NCBI GenBank assembly: GCA_964495705.1
Contig: CAZBWS010000043.1
Location: 1 to 21,220 of the forward strand
Source: CAZBWS01 sp964495705
GTDB lineage: Bacteria; Pseudomonadota; Gammaproteobacteria; HTCC5015
DNA: 21,220 nt
Direction: 5' to 3'
The notes under the pieces were generated by a model, which saw only the letters and a program-made list of their open reading frames with translations, did no database searches and was not told where the DNA came from. The stretch's first letter is position 1; every line of letters starts with the position of its first letter. The position numbers were made by a program, and so were the translations under genes. Shown one piece after another: positions 6,799 through 14,327 of the stretch.

Positions 6799-7380
6799 AT
6801 GAATAAAAAAATCTTAATCAACGGTACTATCCTATTAGCAGCGGCTTTTTTATCTATAGTCACCTTGCTGCATTACTCACAGATGGCTCAGGCTAAGACC
6901 TTTGAGCAGCCTAAACCTGCACCACAGTTCACCCAAAGCCACCCCAGTGAATGGATTAATAGTGCGCCGTTAAGTATCGAAAGCTTCAGAGGTAAAGTAG
7001 TATTGTTAGATATTTGGACCTATGCCTGCTGGAATTGCTATCGCAGCTTCCCTTGGCTAAATAGTTTAGAGGAGAAATATCAAGACAAGGGACTGCAAGT
7101 CATAGGCATTCATACCCCAGAATTTGAGCATGAAAGAAATTACGATAATGTCGTGGCTAAAGCAAAAGAGTTTAAGCTGCACCACCCCATTATGCTCGAC
7201 AATGACTTTGCCTACTGGAATGCCCTGAACAATCAGTATTGGCCTGCGTATTACCTAATTGATAAACAAGGGAAAATTCGCCATCTATTTATTGGGGAAA
7301 CGCACCAAGGCGACAGCCGAGCTAAAAAAATTGAACGGGCTATTTCTGAATTATTGTCTGAGCCAGATAGTACTCCATAA
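6799..7380 (+). CDS. Membrane-anchored thioredoxin-like protein (TlpA/DipZ-type, CWNC)
   Basis: The 193-residue protein begins with a hydrophobic helix (about 5-24) that is either an anchor or a signal peptide, and the rest should lie in the periplasm. A thioredoxin-like domain follows. The WTYACWNCYRSFPWL stretch holds the redox pair Cys77-Cys80 and resembles the WTYxCxNC motif of the C-terminal domain of DipZ-type proteins. WPAYYLIDKQGKIR supplies the expected cis-proline strand (WP-A-Y). It is probably a thiol-disulfide reductant or oxidant for envelope proteins. It follows the metal permease after 86 bp with no terminator seen, so it may be read from the MerR-type promoter; a protective role for thiols under metal stress is inference. 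ATG 6799 has AATAGG upstream. Confidence 0.88.
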   Translation: MNKKILINGTILLAAAFLSIVTLLHYSQMAQAKTFEQPKPAPQFTQSHPSEWINSAPLSIESFRGKVVLLDIWTYACWNCYRSFPWLNSLEEKYQDKGLQVIGIHTPEFEHERNYDNVVAKAKEFKLHHPIMLDNDFAYWNALNNQYWPAYYLIDKQGKIRHLFIGETHQGDSRAKKIERAISELLSEPDSTP

Positions 7381-7432
7381 GGTTTTATGTGAGAATTGTT
7401 CAATCAGCCTGGGCTATACGGTATCAGCGGGC

Positions 7433-7588
7433 ATGGCAATATTACATAATTTTTATGACTTGGATATCAAGTGCTCACACTGCAAATCTGACAAAGTTAA
7501 ACGTATACACCGTAATGTTGTGCAAAAAATCTTACACAAGAAACATCATTATCAGTGCAAAGTATGCAATAAAACCTTCTACGCATAA
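7433..7588 (+). CDS. Small zinc-ribbon protein, 51 aa
   Basis: The product is a single zinc ribbon: CSHC (Cys14, Cys17) and CKVC (Cys42, Cys45), separated by a basic, His-rich stretch (IHRNVVQKILHKKHHYQ). It should bind one zinc ion and possibly nucleic acid. The arrangement resembles zinc-finger segments of IS1 InsA-type proteins and small stand-alone ribbon proteins of gammaproteobacteria, but there is no transposase next to it. I chose ATG 7433, where the ribbon-bearing part begins; the frame is open further upstream but only over the end of the thioredoxin gene. No strong ribosome site is present. It lies 49 bp before rlmG. Confidence 0.65.
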   Translation: MAILHNFYDLDIKCSHCKSDKVKRIHRNVVQKILHKKHHYQCKVCNKTFYA

Positions 7589-7637
7589 GCTGTTTAGATT
7601 CGTTGTACAATAGGCCTTTCTGTTATCTGAGCTCCCT

Positions 7638-8768
7638 GTGGAAACCTTCAATTCTGCCTTTGGCGACATACAACTAGAGCGCATACCTTTAATTCGCAAT
7701 GACACCTTACGTGCATGGGATGCAGCCGACGAGCTATTACTAAACCAGCTAAACGAACAAGACGTGCCGCTAGCCAATAGTAAAATTTTACTCGTCAATG
7801 ACAATTTTGCAGCTCTCGCCTGTGCACTACAGGGCTACGATATTCAGAGCTGGTCAGATTCCTACATTGCTCACTTAGCACTGCTGCATAATTTTAAGCT
7901 CAATGGCTTTACAGCTTCTGTAAAGCCTATAGCCGTTCCCAGCACTAAAAAACCACAAGGTGATATAGATATCGTCTTGCTCAAAGTGCCAAAAACCTTA
8001 GCCCTATTAGAAGAGCAATTAAAACAGCTGCGCCCCCGGCTCAAGCCCGACAGCCTTATTATTGCAGGGGCAATGATCAAGCATCTACCTGGCTCAGCCA
8101 TTCAACTATTTGAAGATATTCTTGGGTCCACGCACACCTCTTTGGCGAAAAAAAAGGCGCGCCTAATTTTTAGTCAGCTCGACACGAATAAGAAAATAGC
8201 GGCTTCAACCTATCCGTATAGCTACTTCGAAAAAGATATCCAACTGCAACTTAGCAATCATGCCAATGTATTCTCTAAGGAGAAGTTAGATATTGGTGCG
8301 CGCTTTATGTTGCAACAATTTAAGCAATTGCCGGCCGCTTGCAAAGTTATCGACCTAGGCTGCGGGAATGGCGTATTAGGTATTTTGGCTCAGCGGCAAT
8401 TACCTGAAGCACAAGTACACTTTGTTGATGAGTCTTATATGGCAATTGCCTCGGCACAGACAAACTATCAGGTAGCACACCCCGAAAAAATGGCTTTCTT
8501 TCATACCAGTGATAGTCTAAACCAGGCTCAAATAGAGTCCCCAGACCTCATCATCTGTAACCCGCCTTTTCATCAACAACATACTATTGGCGACCAAATT
8601 GCTTGGGCGATGCTAAAGCAGGGTTACTCAGCACTCGTTAAAGGCGGTACGTTCTGGTTAGTTGGCAATCGACATATGGCTTATCACGTGAAAATGAAGA
8701 AGTTGTTTGGCAACTGTACAACCGTAGCCAGCGATAAAAAATTTGTGGTGTTAAGTAGTATTAAGTAG
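7638..8768 (+). CDS. rlmG: RlmG, 23S rRNA (guanine-1835-N2)-methyltransferase
   Basis: The 376-residue protein matches E. coli RlmG (378 aa) from end to end, including AWDAADELLL near the N-terminus, LLKVPKTLALLEEQL, and HANVFSKEKLDIGARF before the catalytic domain. The SAM-binding motif I is VIDLGCGNGVLGI (237-249), VDES follows, and the catalytic NPPF is at 308-311 within CNPPFHQQH. The C-terminus (GNCTTVASDKKFVVLSS) is also characteristic. It methylates G1835 of 23S rRNA on N2 in the cytoplasm, using SAM. The N-terminal half is a degenerate duplicated methyltransferase fold, as in RsmC. The start is a GTG at 7638 with no clear ribosome site; the alignment with E. coli supports it. Confidence 0.96.
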   Translation: METFNSAFGDIQLERIPLIRNDTLRAWDAADELLLNQLNEQDVPLANSKILLVNDNFAALACALQGYDIQSWSDSYIAHLALLHNFKLNGFTASVKPIAVPSTKKPQGDIDIVLLKVPKTLALLEEQLKQLRPRLKPDSLIIAGAMIKHLPGSAIQLFEDILGSTHTSLAKKKARLIFSQLDTNKKIAASTYPYSYFEKDIQLQLSNHANVFSKEKLDIGARFMLQQFKQLPAACKVIDLGCGNGVLGILAQRQLPEAQVHFVDESYMAIASAQTNYQVAHPEKMAFFHTSDSLNQAQIESPDLIICNPPFHQQHTIGDQIAWAMLKQGYSALVKGGTFWLVGNRHMAYHVKMKKLFGNCTTVASDKKFVVLSSIK

Positions 8769-8835
8769 CAGGAATTCACAATTGTTAACGCCAGCAAATC
8801 ACATGCCCTGATAAAGTGCTATAAAAAGGCTCACT

Positions 8836-9792
8836 ATGAAAATAACTCATTATTTAATACTCTCCGCTATTTTATTTAGCAATCAAATCTGGGCTGCCCG
8901 TGAACACCACGTAAAGCAAGGCGACAGTGTAATAAGTATTTTAACCGCCAACAAATACCCTATGGAAACCAGCCAGCAGCAGCAACACTGGCTTGATGGT
9001 GTAATGAAGCTGAATAAATCTAAATTTATTTGGGGAGAGATTGACCTCATTCGACCTGGCTCTGTATTAACCCTGCCCTCACATCCCGATGATATTAAAG
9101 CACTGCCTAGGCCAGTGCCCAAACCGGTGATTACTGCAGAATTTGATAATTTAATTCGTATCGCCGAAATAAATATGGCCAAGGGGCATGTAAACATACG
9201 ATCTAAGCTGGGCGGTGACCGAAAAATCGTTAAAAGCGCCGTTGTCTTCGAAGGAGATACACTCATATCTTCAGACAACAGTCTTGCCAACATTACTATG
9301 GTGGACGCCGCAAAATTTGAGTTAGGTGCCAACTCAAAACTATCTTTTGAAGAATATAAATACTCGGCCAAAACACCTGAAAATAGTCTTACCCTCACCC
9401 GTTTTTATCACGGCGTCATGCGTGCCACAACGGGCTTAATAGGTAAGTTAGCACCTAAGAAATTTGATGTTCGCACACCTGTTATATCCATCGGTATACG
9501 TGGCACAGATTATGTTGCTCGACACTGTGAAGGCGACAGCTGCGGTGAATATACGGGCAGCTCACTCGCGGTCATTGATGGAGGGGTCGCGACCAATACA
9601 AGCTCAGGCAGTGTAAACCTCAATAAAGGTGAGTTTGTGCAAGCCGATATTTCCGGTGGTTTATCTGAAGTATCCGACATACCAGCAGGTTTTTTAGACC
9701 TAGAAAAAGACGTGGCTCAGATCGAGCCCCCTGCAAATTGGTTTGAGAGAATTATCCATGAAATTAAAACATTATTGTCAGCCAACCTTTAG
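8836..9792 (+). CDS. Secreted LysM-like/FecR-domain protein
   Basis: The 318-residue protein has a signal peptide (about 1-20, ending IWA). A LysM-like segment follows (about 24-82: HHVKQGDSVISIL ... LIRPGSVLTLP), similar to the N-terminal region of FimV-type proteins. A FecR domain comes next (about 120-280), with EGDTLISSDNS, a KFELGANSKLSFE strand pair and the typical VRTPVISIGIRGTDY. Two Cys (in ARHCEGDSCGEY) sit in a loop just after it and could form a disulfide. FecR domains in periplasmic proteins can act in signalling, but no FecI sigma factor or TonB receptor is nearby, so this is not the classical iron system. LysM suggests contact with peptidoglycan. It converges on the sensor kinase gene with a 4-nt overlap of the two 3' ends. 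The function is unknown. Confidence 0.85.
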   Translation: MKITHYLILSAILFSNQIWAAREHHVKQGDSVISILTANKYPMETSQQQQHWLDGVMKLNKSKFIWGEIDLIRPGSVLTLPSHPDDIKALPRPVPKPVITAEFDNLIRIAEINMAKGHVNIRSKLGGDRKIVKSAVVFEGDTLISSDNSLANITMVDAAKFELGANSKLSFEEYKYSAKTPENSLTLTRFYHGVMRATTGLIGKLAPKKFDVRTPVISIGIRGTDYVARHCEGDSCGEYTGSSLAVIDGGVATNTSSGSVNLNKGEFVQADISGGLSEVSDIPAGFLDLEKDVAQIEPPANWFERIIHEIKTLLSANL

Positions 9793-11111
9793 GCCGGCAA
9801 TGTGATCTGCAAAGACAAGCCGGCCCATTCAGACTTCTCCCCTATTACTTGACCACCATAACTCTCGACGATATCTTGCACTACCGCTAGGCCTATTCCT
9901 TGTCCCGCCTCATGAGTATCGATTCGCTGACCTCTCTGAAAAATATGTGCTAGCTGATCTTCTGGAATACCCTTGCCATCATCATCAATAGTAATAAACA
10001 CATAGCCCTGCTGTTTACCTACACGAATACGGATATGCTTATGCGTATACTTAAAAGCGTTATCAAGAACGTTGCCTAAAATTTCCATTAAGTCTCGTTC
10101 ATCCACCTTCAGCAGTGTACCCACATTCAAAAACTGTTCTACATTAACCGACTTACTGACATATACTTTTTGCAGTGCAACAACAAGACGTTGTACACAG
10201 GGTGCCACAAGAATAGCACTGGCATTAACCGTTGACTGTCGCCGCACTGCACGGCTCAATTGATGCGTAACAATATCTTGCATGCGCAAGGACTGCTCTT
10301 CGATGATAGTGTTTTCATGCTGTGCAAGCTCACATTGAATAACCGCCAGTGGTGTCTTTAGACTATGTGCCAAATCGCCTAATGTATTACTGTAACGCTG
10401 ACGTTGCTCCGACTCATGCTGCAATAACTCATTTAGGTTTGCGGTAATAGCTTGTAACTCTTTCGGGTAGTCTCCCGTCAAAGCAGATTTTTTGCCATGC
10501 TCTATCGCCTTTAAATCTTCTGCTAAATAGTGCAATGGCAATAGACCCCAACGCAGCAATAGCAAAAGCAATATCAGCAGGGCTAAAGTAGCCACGCCTA
10601 ACCAACGTAATAAGGTTTTTTGATATTGTGCCAATGCAACCCATAGCCCTGCTTGTTCGTGCAGTACACTGACTTGAAAAACTTGCTCTAAGTCACCTTC
10701 TTCCCAGATGACTTGGTAGTTATATAAAAAGTACTCATCCAATAGCAAAAATTGCTCATTACCCGTTTTTTTCACCGCCGGTAGTGCATTGAGAAAATCT
10801 GTTTTTAGAGATTGACTAGAAAGTGATTGCCAAACAATCTCATTTTGCGTTTTAACCGTGGCGTACAAGCCAGATTGTACTTGATTGAAACGCGGCTCAG
10901 AAATAAACACCGGCATGGCCAAGCCACTAACATCCACTTCTGCGACACCGAGTAATAGATATACTTGTGTGCGTAGACTCTCCTGTTCTGCCGTCAGCAA
11001 GCTCTTTTTAAAAGCTTCGTTTAAAGCCCCTGCCGTTAACAACATAAAAAACGATATTAACAAGCCCGCAGTAATTAATAGGCGAGAAGACAAGGAGCCA
11101 AACAGCTTCAT
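9789..11111 (-). CDS. phoQ: PhoQ-like sensor histidine kinase
   Basis: The 440-residue inner-membrane kinase has TM helices at about 11-31 and 168-188, enclosing a periplasmic sensor domain of about 135 residues. A short linker leads to the dimerisation domain with the phosphoacceptor His249 in DLAHSLKTPLAV. The ATP-binding domain shows the N box (Asn347/Asn351 in GNVLDNAFKY), DDDGKG (377-382) and GQGIGLAV (403-410). LAHSLKTPL is the variant seen in PhoQ. It should phosphorylate the PhoP encoded 12 bp upstream. The ATG at 11111 has AAGGAAG at good spacing. Its ligand (Mg2+, peptides or other) cannot be read from the sequence; the sensor domain is not obviously rich in the acidic clusters of enteric PhoQ. 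Confidence 0.88.
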   Translation of the reverse strand: MKLFGSLSSRLLITAGLLISFFMLLTAGALNEAFKKSLLTAEQESLRTQVYLLLGVAEVDVSGLAMPVFISEPRFNQVQSGLYATVKTQNEIVWQSLSSQSLKTDFLNALPAVKKTGNEQFLLLDEYFLYNYQVIWEEGDLEQVFQVSVLHEQAGLWVALAQYQKTLLRWLGVATLALLILLLLLLRWGLLPLHYLAEDLKAIEHGKKSALTGDYPKELQAITANLNELLQHESEQRQRYSNTLGDLAHSLKTPLAVIQCELAQHENTIIEEQSLRMQDIVTHQLSRAVRRQSTVNASAILVAPCVQRLVVALQKVYVSKSVNVEQFLNVGTLLKVDERDLMEILGNVLDNAFKYTHKHIRIRVGKQQGYVFITIDDDGKGIPEDQLAHIFQRGQRIDTHEAGQGIGLAVVQDIVESYGGQVIGEKSEWAGLSLQITLPA

Positions 11112-11123
11112 TCGCTATCTTCC

Positions 11124-11792
11124 TTACAGATCAAAACGATAACCTTGTCCACGCACCGTACCGATAGGTTTCAAACTATTACCTGGATCTAATTTTTTGC
11201 GCAACCTCCCAACAAAAACTTCAATCACATTACTATCTCGATCAAAGTCTTGGTCATATATATGTTCAACCAGCTCAGTTTTAGAAATAACCTTACCTGC
11301 ATGTAACATAAGATATTCTAAGGTCTTATACTCAAAACTAGTGAGATCCAGTATATCCGCATTCAGGCTAACGGTTTTCGCATTACTGTCGAGGCTGATC
11401 GGCCCAAAACTCATCAGCGAACTAGCTTGCCCTGCAGACCTGCGCAACAATGCATTCAAGCGCGCATGTAACTCTTCTTGCACAAAGGGCTTGGTCAGAT
11501 AATCATCTGCCCCAGCCTCTAAACCTTCCACTTTATCCTGCCAGTCGCCACGGGCCGTAAGAACTAAAATAGGAAATATAAGGCCTTGCTCGCGAATTTT
11601 TTTAACTAGACTTATTCCATCAATTTTCGGTAGGCCCAAGTCTATAATCGCTAAATCATAATCGTATTCTTGCGCTTTAAATAAACCCTCTTCTCCGTCT
11701 TCGGCAGCATCAACAGCATAAGCTACTTTCGTTAGAGAAGAGACAAGTTGCTCACATAAAAGAGCCTCGTCCTCAACCACTAATAATCGCAC
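11124..11792 (-). CDS. phoP: PhoP-like response regulator (OmpR family)
   Basis: The 222-residue regulator has a receiver domain with phosphorylation site Asp51 (IIDLGLP) and the DE pair near the N-terminus (VVEDEA). Thr and Lys of the switch lie in LVLTARGDWQDKVEGLEAGADDYLTKPF. The C-terminal winged helix ends with IEVFVGRLRKKL and TVRGQGYRFDL. The WQDKV segment and the recognition-helix region are shared with E. coli PhoP. It starts with GTG at 11792, and the stop TAG of the PepSY gene shares its last base (TAGTG), giving a 1-nt overlap and tight coupling. The regulated promoter is probably the operon's own, where a PhoP-box-like direct repeat is visible. Confidence 0.94.
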   Translation of the reverse strand: MRLLVVEDEALLCEQLVSSLTKVAYAVDAAEDGEEGLFKAQEYDYDLAIIDLGLPKIDGISLVKKIREQGLIFPILVLTARGDWQDKVEGLEAGADDYLTKPFVQEELHARLNALLRRSAGQASSLMSFGPISLDSNAKTVSLNADILDLTSFEYKTLEYLMLHAGKVISKTELVEHIYDQDFDRDSNVIEVFVGRLRKKLDPGNSLKPIGTVRGQGYRFDL

Positions 11793-12061
11793 TATTTTTT
11801 TCTCGCTCTTATCAAGCTGCCCGTTTTAGCATTCATATGTAAAACCTTAAGTCGGCCATCAGCACGCAATATTTTCACTTTATAACGCGGCGGCTTACTC
11901 CTCTGTAAGTCTGCAGCCAGTACTCGACCCTGCACATGGGATTGCGCTTTCTCAATAATGGCTTGTTTAGACAATAGAGTATCTGCCGCAAAGCCGCTAT
12001 TCGATATAATCGACAACACGAGAATCAACAATAAGTATGGCTTTGCGACAATTTTTTTCAC
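11792..12061 (-). CDS. Periplasmic PepSY-domain protein
   Basis: The 89-residue protein has a signal peptide (1-25, ending GFA) and one PepSY domain. The lines ALLSKQA-type helix, VLAADLQR, YKVKILRADGRLKVLHMNAKTG and the basic tail RARKK follow the usual helix-strand-strand order. PepSY proteins of this size are often encoded next to PhoPQ-like two-component systems and are thought to modulate the sensor or bind proteases. That link is by context. It starts with GTG at 12061 behind AGAGAAAG and lies 12 bp after the glycine-zipper gene. Its stop overlaps the phoP start by 1 nt. Confidence 0.88.
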   Translation of the reverse strand: MKKIVAKPYLLLILVLSIISNSGFAADTLLSKQAIIEKAQSHVQGRVLAADLQRSKPPRYKVKILRADGRLKVLHMNAKTGSLIRARKK

Positions 12062-12073
12062 GTTAACTTTCTC

Positions 12074-12604
12074 TTAATTTACTGGCGTAACCGCAACTTT
12101 CACTTTAATACTATGGCCTGGCTCACGCTGCATACGAGTGGTATAACTTTGGCCGTTATAACGATAGGTTACATCATATCCCACCACGCGTTCATCGTAA
12201 CTAATCTCAGTCGTCGTATTACAGCGCTGTTCATCGCGATAGCGCGTCACATATTTTTGTGGTTTATGGCTTATGTCACGACCAATCGAACCACCTAATA
12301 TGGCACCAATTGCAGTACCAGCTTGCTTGTTGCGCTTGCGATGGCCTAGTTCATTACCTAATGCTCCACCAATAACAGCACCCAGTATAGTGCCTGTATG
12401 TGACTTGCGCCCTCGTGCTACAGGCTCTTGGTAAGCCACTTGCTCGGTATAACAACTTTGACGCGGCGTACGATTTTCATAGGTTTTCACAACCTCGTGT
12501 ACATTAGTCACTTGTGCTCGATCTCGAAAGCTATTTTGACTGGCACCTGCACTAGTAGCTAGAGCAGTTAAAATGGCGGCAGCAGTTAATGTCATCTTAT
12601 TCAT
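12074..12604 (-). CDS. Glycine-zipper envelope protein (17-kDa-antigen/2TM type)
   Basis: The 176-residue protein has a signal peptide (about 1-22) without a lipobox Cys, so it is not a lipoprotein like many relatives. Two glycine-zipper helices occupy about 71-86 (GTILGAVIGGALGNELG) and 96-109 (GTAIGAILGGSIGRD), joined by a basic loop. Tyr- and Arg-rich strands follow, up to a VKVAVTPVN end. Cys51 and Cys128 flank the zipper and could pair. Such proteins sit in or on the outer or inner membrane and are often induced by envelope stress. It is the first gene of the operon, right behind the PhoP-box-like promoter; ATG 12604 has GAGGAA upstream. Confidence 0.87.
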   Translation of the reverse strand: MNKMTLTAAAILTALATSAGASQNSFRDRAQVTNVHEVVKTYENRTPRQSCYTEQVAYQEPVARGRKSHTGTILGAVIGGALGNELGHRKRNKQAGTAIGAILGGSIGRDISHKPQKYVTRYRDEQRCNTTTEISYDERVVGYDVTYRYNGQSYTTRMQREPGHSIKVKVAVTPVN

Positions 12605-12643
12605 TGTCTTGTTCCTCGTATTGGGTTTATTGACTGTGAAGCC

Positions 12644-12678
12644 AGTTTACGAGGGTGAAGCTGAACCCAAGCTGAACA
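12644..12678 (-). promoter_or_regulatory. PhoP-box-like promoter of the zipper-PepSY-phoPQ operon
   Basis: On the minus strand TGTTCA-N5-GGTTCA (12678 to 12662) forms a direct repeat with an 11-bp period; the exact repeat is GTTCAGCTT twice. The known enteric PhoP box is (T/G)GTTTA-N5-(T/G)GTTTA, so each half differs at one base. Twelve bases separate the proximal half from TAAACT (12649-12644), the same distance as between the PhoP box and the -10 in E. coli mgtA. Transcription would start near 12637, 33 bases before the ATG. TAAACT matches only 4 of 6 bases of the -10 consensus, as expected for an activated promoter. Confidence 0.72.
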
Positions 12679-12701
12679 GCGCAGGGAATTTATTTATTTT
12701 T

Positions 12702-12717
12702 TGTGAAGTAGATCACA
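12702..12717. promoter_or_regulatory. CRP/Vfr-type binding site
   Basis: TGTGAAGTAGATCACA contains both perfect half-sites, TGTGA-N6-TCACA, of the CRP consensus. Its centre is about 72-73 bp upstream of the predicted operon start, close to the -71.5 of class I activation. It lies ten bases past the end of the antiporter gene. The short stem is followed by A-rich rather than T-rich sequence in the antiporter's direction, so it is not a terminator for that gene. Confidence 0.65.
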
Positions 12718-12726
12718 TTTTTTAAT

Positions 12727-14325
12727 TTATGGCTGTTCAAGCTCACCTTCTAATCGCGGCTCTGCCATGTCCATCTGCTCCATAATATGTTCTGCAAAAC
12801 CATGCCCCGCCTCAGCGTATAAATTAAAAGCAATACAACCCATTTTTAACAGCTGCCTTTCTTCGTCTGGGAAGCGAGATACCACGGCCATATGCCCCTT
12901 ATAACCTTGTTTTTTAAGCTGTTCGACTACCGCTACATTTTCTGCATGGTTAGTCAGGCAGATCAGTATAAGCGCCCGTTTATCTAAATCTGCTTGCTGC
13001 CAAAAATCGTAGTCACTGGCATCGCCCTGTATACAATTTAAACCCTTAACAGCTTGCAACCGTTGCTTTTTATGGTTCTCATCCACCCCGACTACTGCAC
13101 CCGTATAAAGATCATTTAGGTAGTGGTAAGCACCCGTGCCTATACGCCCCATACCCAAAATTAAAATTTTTGCTTCACCAAGCACAATAGGCTTTTCTTT
13201 AAGCAGTCGCTCACGTCGCTCAAAGCGATGCCATATATCAGCAAATCGCCCATATACATCATGAGCTTTGCTATTAAAGGGTACCGCAATAAAAAAGGAA
13301 ATAGACATCGCTAGTGCCAGCGCAGTCAACCATTCCATTTCTAATACTCCAGCCTGTACCGCCAATACCGTAACGATAAGGCCAAATTCACTGTAATTAA
13401 ACAAAGAAAAACCTGTTAATAGTGCAGTACGCGCTCTCAGCTTAAACAGCACTAACAACGCAAAGTAAATTAACGGGCGCAATAGCAACACACCACACAA
13501 AGCCAGTGCCATAAGCAACATGTCTATCGAGGGCAAACCGCTGTAGCCAATTTGCAAAAAGAAACCTATCAAAAAGATATCTTTAAAGTTAAGCAGGCTT
13601 TTATATAACTCAGCACTTTTATCACTATTGGCTAATAATATGCCCGCGACTAAGGCTCCCAAGCCTGCTTTCAAGTGCAAAGACTCAAACAATGCACCCG
13701 TGCCAACCGCCACACACAGACCAAACAAAATTAACAATTCACCATGCCCTGCCCAGCGCGCCAGCCATAACAAAGCAGGACGTAGCAGCGGCAACAGTAA
13801 AAGAGCAAAGGCATAGGGGCTAGGAGCTTTATCTGACGTCAGCACTAAATACACCACCGCGATAATGTCCTGCACAACCAAAATACCTATGGCAATGGAC
13901 GCATGAAAGGAATTCCCCTCACCGCGTTCATCAAAAATTTTCACTGCAAAAACAGTACTAGAAAAAGACAGTGCAAAGGCCAAAACCCACAAGCTATTAC
14001 TATCACCCACAGCCAAGCTAGGTAGTAAGTACATGAGGCCACTTAAACACAAGGCTAATAGAGGAATAAATACCAGCATCTGCAAGCTGGCTACCGCCCA
14101 AACTTGTGGAGCGGCTAGCTCTTGAATATTTAACTTCAGGCCAATGGTAAAAAGTAAAAGTAATATACCTAGATCTGCCAAAGGGGCCATCGCTTCCCCT
14201 GAGCCCAGGCCTAGTCCATAGGCGAGAAAGCCCGCGAGTAGATAGCCCAGCAAGGGGGGCAGGCCTAACTTGCGAAAGCCAAGGCCAGCGACGAAGGCGA
14301 GGAGGATTACTAGGGGTTCGATCAT
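12727..14325 (-). CDS. CPA2-family cation:proton antiporter with RCK (TrkA-N) domain, KefB-like
   Basis: The 532-residue inner-membrane protein has about 12-13 helices (1-370). They carry GLPPLLGYLLAGFLAYGLG, the LLLLFTIGLKLN segment and the VVQDIIAVVYL motif with the ion-binding Gln-Asp. From about 385 a cytoplasmic Rossmann domain begins (ILILGMGRIGTGAY, GMGRIG at 391-396; GVDENHKK), the RCK/TrkA-N nucleotide-binding part. Such proteins exchange K+ (or Na+) for H+ and are gated by nucleotides or glutathione adducts. The RCK part ends early compared with KefB/KefC (about 600 aa), so it is closer to the YbaL-like group or shorter KefB-like proteins. It starts two bases after the amidase stop, so the genes are co-transcribed. 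The ion is not determined. Confidence 0.9.
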   Translation of the reverse strand: MIEPLVILLAFVAGLGFRKLGLPPLLGYLLAGFLAYGLGLGSGEAMAPLADLGILLLLFTIGLKLNIQELAAPQVWAVASLQMLVFIPLLALCLSGLMYLLPSLAVGDSNSLWVLAFALSFSSTVFAVKIFDERGEGNSFHASIAIGILVVQDIIAVVYLVLTSDKAPSPYAFALLLLPLLRPALLWLARWAGHGELLILFGLCVAVGTGALFESLHLKAGLGALVAGILLANSDKSAELYKSLLNFKDIFLIGFFLQIGYSGLPSIDMLLMALALCGVLLLRPLIYFALLVLFKLRARTALLTGFSLFNYSEFGLIVTVLAVQAGVLEMEWLTALALAMSISFFIAVPFNSKAHDVYGRFADIWHRFERRERLLKEKPIVLGEAKILILGMGRIGTGAYHYLNDLYTGAVVGVDENHKKQRLQAVKGLNCIQGDASDYDFWQQADLDKRALILICLTNHAENVAVVEQLKKQGYKGHMAVVSRFPDEERQLLKMGCIAFNLYAEAGHGFAEHIMEQMDMAEPRLEGELEQP

Positions 14326-14327
14326 AT

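Noticed and set aside
7433..7588. Zinc-ribbon ORF as a remnant of an IS1-type insertion sequence
   Set aside because: No transposase core, inverted repeats or target duplication is visible around it.
8769..8835. TATAAA at 8820-8825 as the -10 of the FecR-domain gene
   Set aside because: It ends 10 bases before the start codon and has no -35 at a workable distance.
8883..9398. 171-codon antisense frame over the FecR-domain gene
   Set aside because: No recognisable motif, no ribosome site, and Cys/Ser-rich composition typical of a shadow of a real coding strand.
12702..12717. Hairpin as terminator of the antiporter gene
   Set aside because: The stem is only 5 bp and is followed by A-rich, not T-rich, sequence on the minus strand; it fits a CRP site better.
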